Assembly (NCBI GenBank): GCA_007118445.1
Contig: SKRP01000266.1
Location: 1-15,896, forward strand
Source: Natronohydrobacter sp.
GTDB lineage: Bacteria; Pseudomonadota; Alphaproteobacteria; Rhodobacterales; Rhodobacteraceae
DNA: 15,896 nucleotides
Direction: 5' to 3'
Below the pieces are notes generated by a model. It saw nothing but the letters and a program-made list of their open reading frames with translations. It did not search any database and had not been told where the DNA came from. The stretch's first letter is position 1; each line of letters starts with the position of its first letter. Position numbers and translations under genes: made by a program. This document shows positions 13,996-15,896 of this stretch, one piece after another.

Positions 13996-15138
13996 ATGGA
14001 CAATACCACACGCTACAACCGCCTGCTGGAACGCTACCGCAATGGCGATCTGGACCGGCGCAGCTTTCTGGGCCTGATCGGCGCGGCCGGTGCCGCCTAC
14101 GGTGTACAGACCCCGTTTGCCAAGATGGCCTTCGCGCAGGATGTCACACAGGTGCGTTTCGATGGCTGGGGTGGCGTTGTGTCGGAAGCCTTCCGCCGCC
14201 ATGCCTTTGACCCCTACACCGCCGCCACGGGCATCAATGTGGTCGATGGCACATTCGCAGGCGGGGATGAATATCTGGCGCAGGTCCGCTCATCGCGCGA
14301 GGGCGAATACAACATCGCGCATCTGTCCGGCGTGTTCGACTATGCCCGCTATGTGAATTTCGGGCTGGATGTCGAGCTGAATCTCGACAATATCCCCAAC
14401 ATGGGCCTGGTCATGGAGGCGTTGACCAATGCTTATCGCGGCATCACGCCCGACCACCTGTCGGCAGTGCCATATAACTACGGCACCACCGGGCTGGCCT
14501 ATAATCGCAAATACATCTCGGATGAGGAAATGCGCGAGAAGGGCGCAATGATCCTGATCGACGAGGCCTATCAGGGCAAGATCGGCGGCTGGCAGGATTG
14601 GCGCACGCGGATGTGGTATGCCGCGCTGCAAACAGGCCAGAGCCCGAATGATATTCAGGACCTTGATGCGGCCTGGGATGCAATCCGCAGCCACCGCGAT
14701 CTGGCGCTGAAATACTGGGGTTCGGGGGCAGAACTGATGAGCCTGCTGGCCGAGGAAGAAATCTATGTCACCGAAGGCTGGTCGGGCCGGATCGCAGCCC
14801 TGCAGGAACAGGGCCATGATATCGGCTATTACGATCCGCCCAACGGGTTTGGCTGGCAGGAATGCCTGTTCGTGATCAAGGGCTCGCCAGTCGAAGCCTG
14901 CGAGGAACTGATCAATTTCATGCTGGCACCCGAAACCTCGATCGCGGTGGCCGAAGGGCAGAATTATCCGCCCGCGCTCGACGGCACCAAGGTCGATCTG
15001 GGTGAGAAGATCCCGACCCTGCCCGCCTATGACCCGACCGGCACGCTGGAGGCGCTGACCTTTGCTGACCCGACCTATTGGAACGGCAATGAGGCCGAGT
15101 GGTCGGAAACCTTCGCCCGCGTGCAGCGCGGGTTCTGA
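13996..15138 (+). CDS. Periplasmic substrate-binding protein, PotD/PotF type, probable Tat export (380 aa)
   Basis: Captures the substrate in the periplasm and delivers it to the two permeases. AAGGAG lies eight bases before the ATG. The N-terminus RYRNGDLDRRSFLGLIGAAG carries a twin-arginine motif (R21 R22 x F L) followed by a moderately hydrophobic stretch and a cleavage site near MAFA-QD (residue 47), so Tat export is likely rather than Sec. The mature part has the polyamine-type binding fold pattern: VRFDGWGGVVSEAF at the start, VPYNYGTTGLAYNRKY as the hinge-side segment, EEEIYVTEGWSGRIAALQ and FINFMLAPETSIAVAE near the end (helix beginning EELINFML). Polyamines are one possibility, but PotD relatives also bind other cationic or small organic compounds; the ligand residues cannot be assigned with confidence by eye. 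Confidence 0.9.
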   Translation: MDNTTRYNRLLERYRNGDLDRRSFLGLIGAAGAAYGVQTPFAKMAFAQDVTQVRFDGWGGVVSEAFRRHAFDPYTAATGINVVDGTFAGGDEYLAQVRSSREGEYNIAHLSGVFDYARYVNFGLDVELNLDNIPNMGLVMEALTNAYRGITPDHLSAVPYNYGTTGLAYNRKYISDEEMREKGAMILIDEAYQGKIGGWQDWRTRMWYAALQTGQSPNDIQDLDAAWDAIRSHRDLALKYWGSGAELMSLLAEEEIYVTEGWSGRIAALQEQGHDIGYYDPPNGFGWQECLFVIKGSPVEACEELINFMLAPETSIAVAEGQNYPPALDGTKVDLGEKIPTLPAYDPTGTLEALTFADPTYWNGNEAEWSETFARVQRGF

Positions 15139-15172
15139 AAGCGGGGGCTGCAGGGGCAGGGCTTCTGTCGCC

Positions 15173-15204
15173 AGCCGATGCTCAGGCCGATAGCGCGGCT
15201 TTTT
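15173..15204 (+). terminator. Weak terminator-like stem with short T-run after the binding-protein gene
   Basis: AGCCG (15173-15177) can pair with CGGCT (15196-15200), followed by TTTT. The loop is 18 bases and the stem only 5 bp, so it would end transcription partially at best. Confidence 0.3.
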
Positions 15205-15225
15205 GAGTATTTTCAGCAAGATGAA

Positions 15226-15254
15226 GCGGCAGCCGGATCAGGTCTGGCTGCCGC
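15226..15254 (+). repeat. 9-bp perfect hairpin between binding-protein and ATPase genes
   Basis: GCGGCAGCC (15226-15234) and GGCTGCCGC (15246-15254) form a perfect 9-bp stem with an 11-base loop, ending 19 bases before the ATPase start codon. Placed after a binding-protein gene, such hairpins often protect the upstream message from 3' decay and so keep binding protein in excess over ATPase; that role here is inferred. Confidence 0.6.
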
Positions 15255-15273
15255 CAGCAACAGAGAGGCGAGC

Positions 15274-15896
15274 ATGGGTGCTGTCAGTCTGAAGAATATC
15301 GTCAAGCGCTTCGGCACCTTCACTGCGGTCGAGAAGACATCGCTGAGCATCGCCGAGGGCAGTTTTACCACGTTGCTGGGGCCGTCTGGTTGCGGCAAGA
15401 CCACCACCTTGCGCATGATCGCGGGGCTGCTCGATCCCAGTGAGGGTGAGATCGTCATCGGCGGCAAGCGGGTCAATGACGTGCCGATCCACAAGCGCAA
15501 TCTGGGGCTGGTGTTTCAGAATTACGCGCTGTTTCCGCATAAGAGCGTGGCCGATAATGTCGGTTTCGGGCTGCGCTATCGCAATGTGCCGCGCGCAGAC
15601 ATCGCGCGGCGCGTTCAGCAGGCGCTGGAACTGGTGCAACTGCCGCATGTGGCGGACCGCTACCCCAAGGCGCTTTCGGGCGGGCAGCAACAGCGCATCG
15701 CGCTGGCCCGCGCCATCGTGATCGAGCCGGATGTGCTGCTGCTCGATGAACCGCTTTCGGCGCTCGATGCCAATCTGCGCGAGGATATGCGGGTCGAGCT
15801 GAAGAATATTCAGGCGCGTATCGGCGTCACCACGGTTTTCGTCACCCATGACCAGTCCGAGGCTCTGGCCATGTCCGATCAGATCGTGGTCATGTC
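15274..15896 (+). CDS. ABC transporter ATPase, PotA type, 5' part (cut by right window edge)
   Basis: ATP-hydrolysing subunit of the importer. 207 codons are visible and the nucleotide-binding core is intact: Walker A GPSGCGKT (36-43), Q-loop glutamine 82 in VFQNYALFPH, ABC signature LSGGQQQR (134-141), Walker B VLLLDE (154-159) with catalytic E159, D-loop SALD, and H-loop H192 in THDQSEALAM. The FQNYALFPHKSVADNV and LSGGQQQRIALARA wording is typical of the PotA/MalK-like group, whose C-terminal TOBE domain would lie beyond the window. The ATG at 15274 has AGAGAGG about five bases upstream and is 135 bases after the binding-protein stop, a larger gap than elsewhere in this operon and one filled by two hairpins. 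Confidence 0.93.
   Translation, partial: MGAVSLKNIVKRFGTFTAVEKTSLSIAEGSFTTLLGPSGCGKTTTLRMIAGLLDPSEGEIVIGGKRVNDVPIHKRNLGLVFQNYALFPHKSVADNVGFGLRYRNVPRADIARRVQQALELVQLPHVADRYPKALSGGQQQRIALARAIVIEPDVLLLDEPLSALDANLREDMRVELKNIQARIGVTTVFVTHDQSEALAMSDQIVVM

Noticed and set aside
1..15896. CRISPR arrays, insertion sequences, rRNA genes or integrase/attachment sites
   Set aside because: I saw no regularly spaced repeats, transposase or integrase motifs, or rRNA sequence in the window.

Overview
The window is GC-rich and densely coded, with short intergenic gaps, stop/start overlaps inside operons and purine-rich Shine-Dalgarno sites of the GAGGAG type. Together with a PotABCD-type transporter under a divergent LysR regulator, a perfect FNR-family box, and OmpA/caspase/DUF4384 proteins, this suggests an alphaproteobacterium, probably of the Rhodobacteraceae. 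That assignment rests on style and protein recognition, not on a search.

Layout. (1) 1-846, minus: the 5' part of a SulP anion permease that runs off the left edge. A 550-base stretch with no convincing gene follows. (2) 1397-4466, minus: three tightly spaced genes for exported proteins of unknown function. (3) 4467-4834: a divergent control region with a perfect TTGAT-N4-ATCAA box (4628-4641), spaced like a class II FNR site relative to a -10 at 4664-4669 that reads rightwards. (4) 4835-8634, plus: an OmpA-domain protein, a terminator- or attenuator-like hairpin, then a block of three genes (unknown exported protein, second OmpA-domain protein, DUF4384 protein). (5) 8691-10780, minus: an exported caspase-like peptidase with a C-terminal YARHG domain, overlapped by an exported M15-type zinc peptidase. 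(6) 11150-12178, minus: a LysR regulator with a TTG start. (7) 12287-15896, plus: a spermidine/putrescine-type ABC importer in the order permease, permease, Tat-exported binding protein, ATPase; the ATPase is cut by the right edge.

The striking part is 1397-10780. Nine consecutive genes in three transcription units all begin with an apparent Sec signal peptide, and none looks cytoplasmic. Two carry peptidoglycan-binding OmpA domains without a beta-barrel, one is a probable peptidoglycan peptidase, one a caspase-fold protease and one a DUF4384 protein. I infer an uncharacterised cell-envelope module, at least partly controlled by oxygen through an FNR/FnrL-type regulator. The ABC transporter and SulP permease look like ordinary neighbours.
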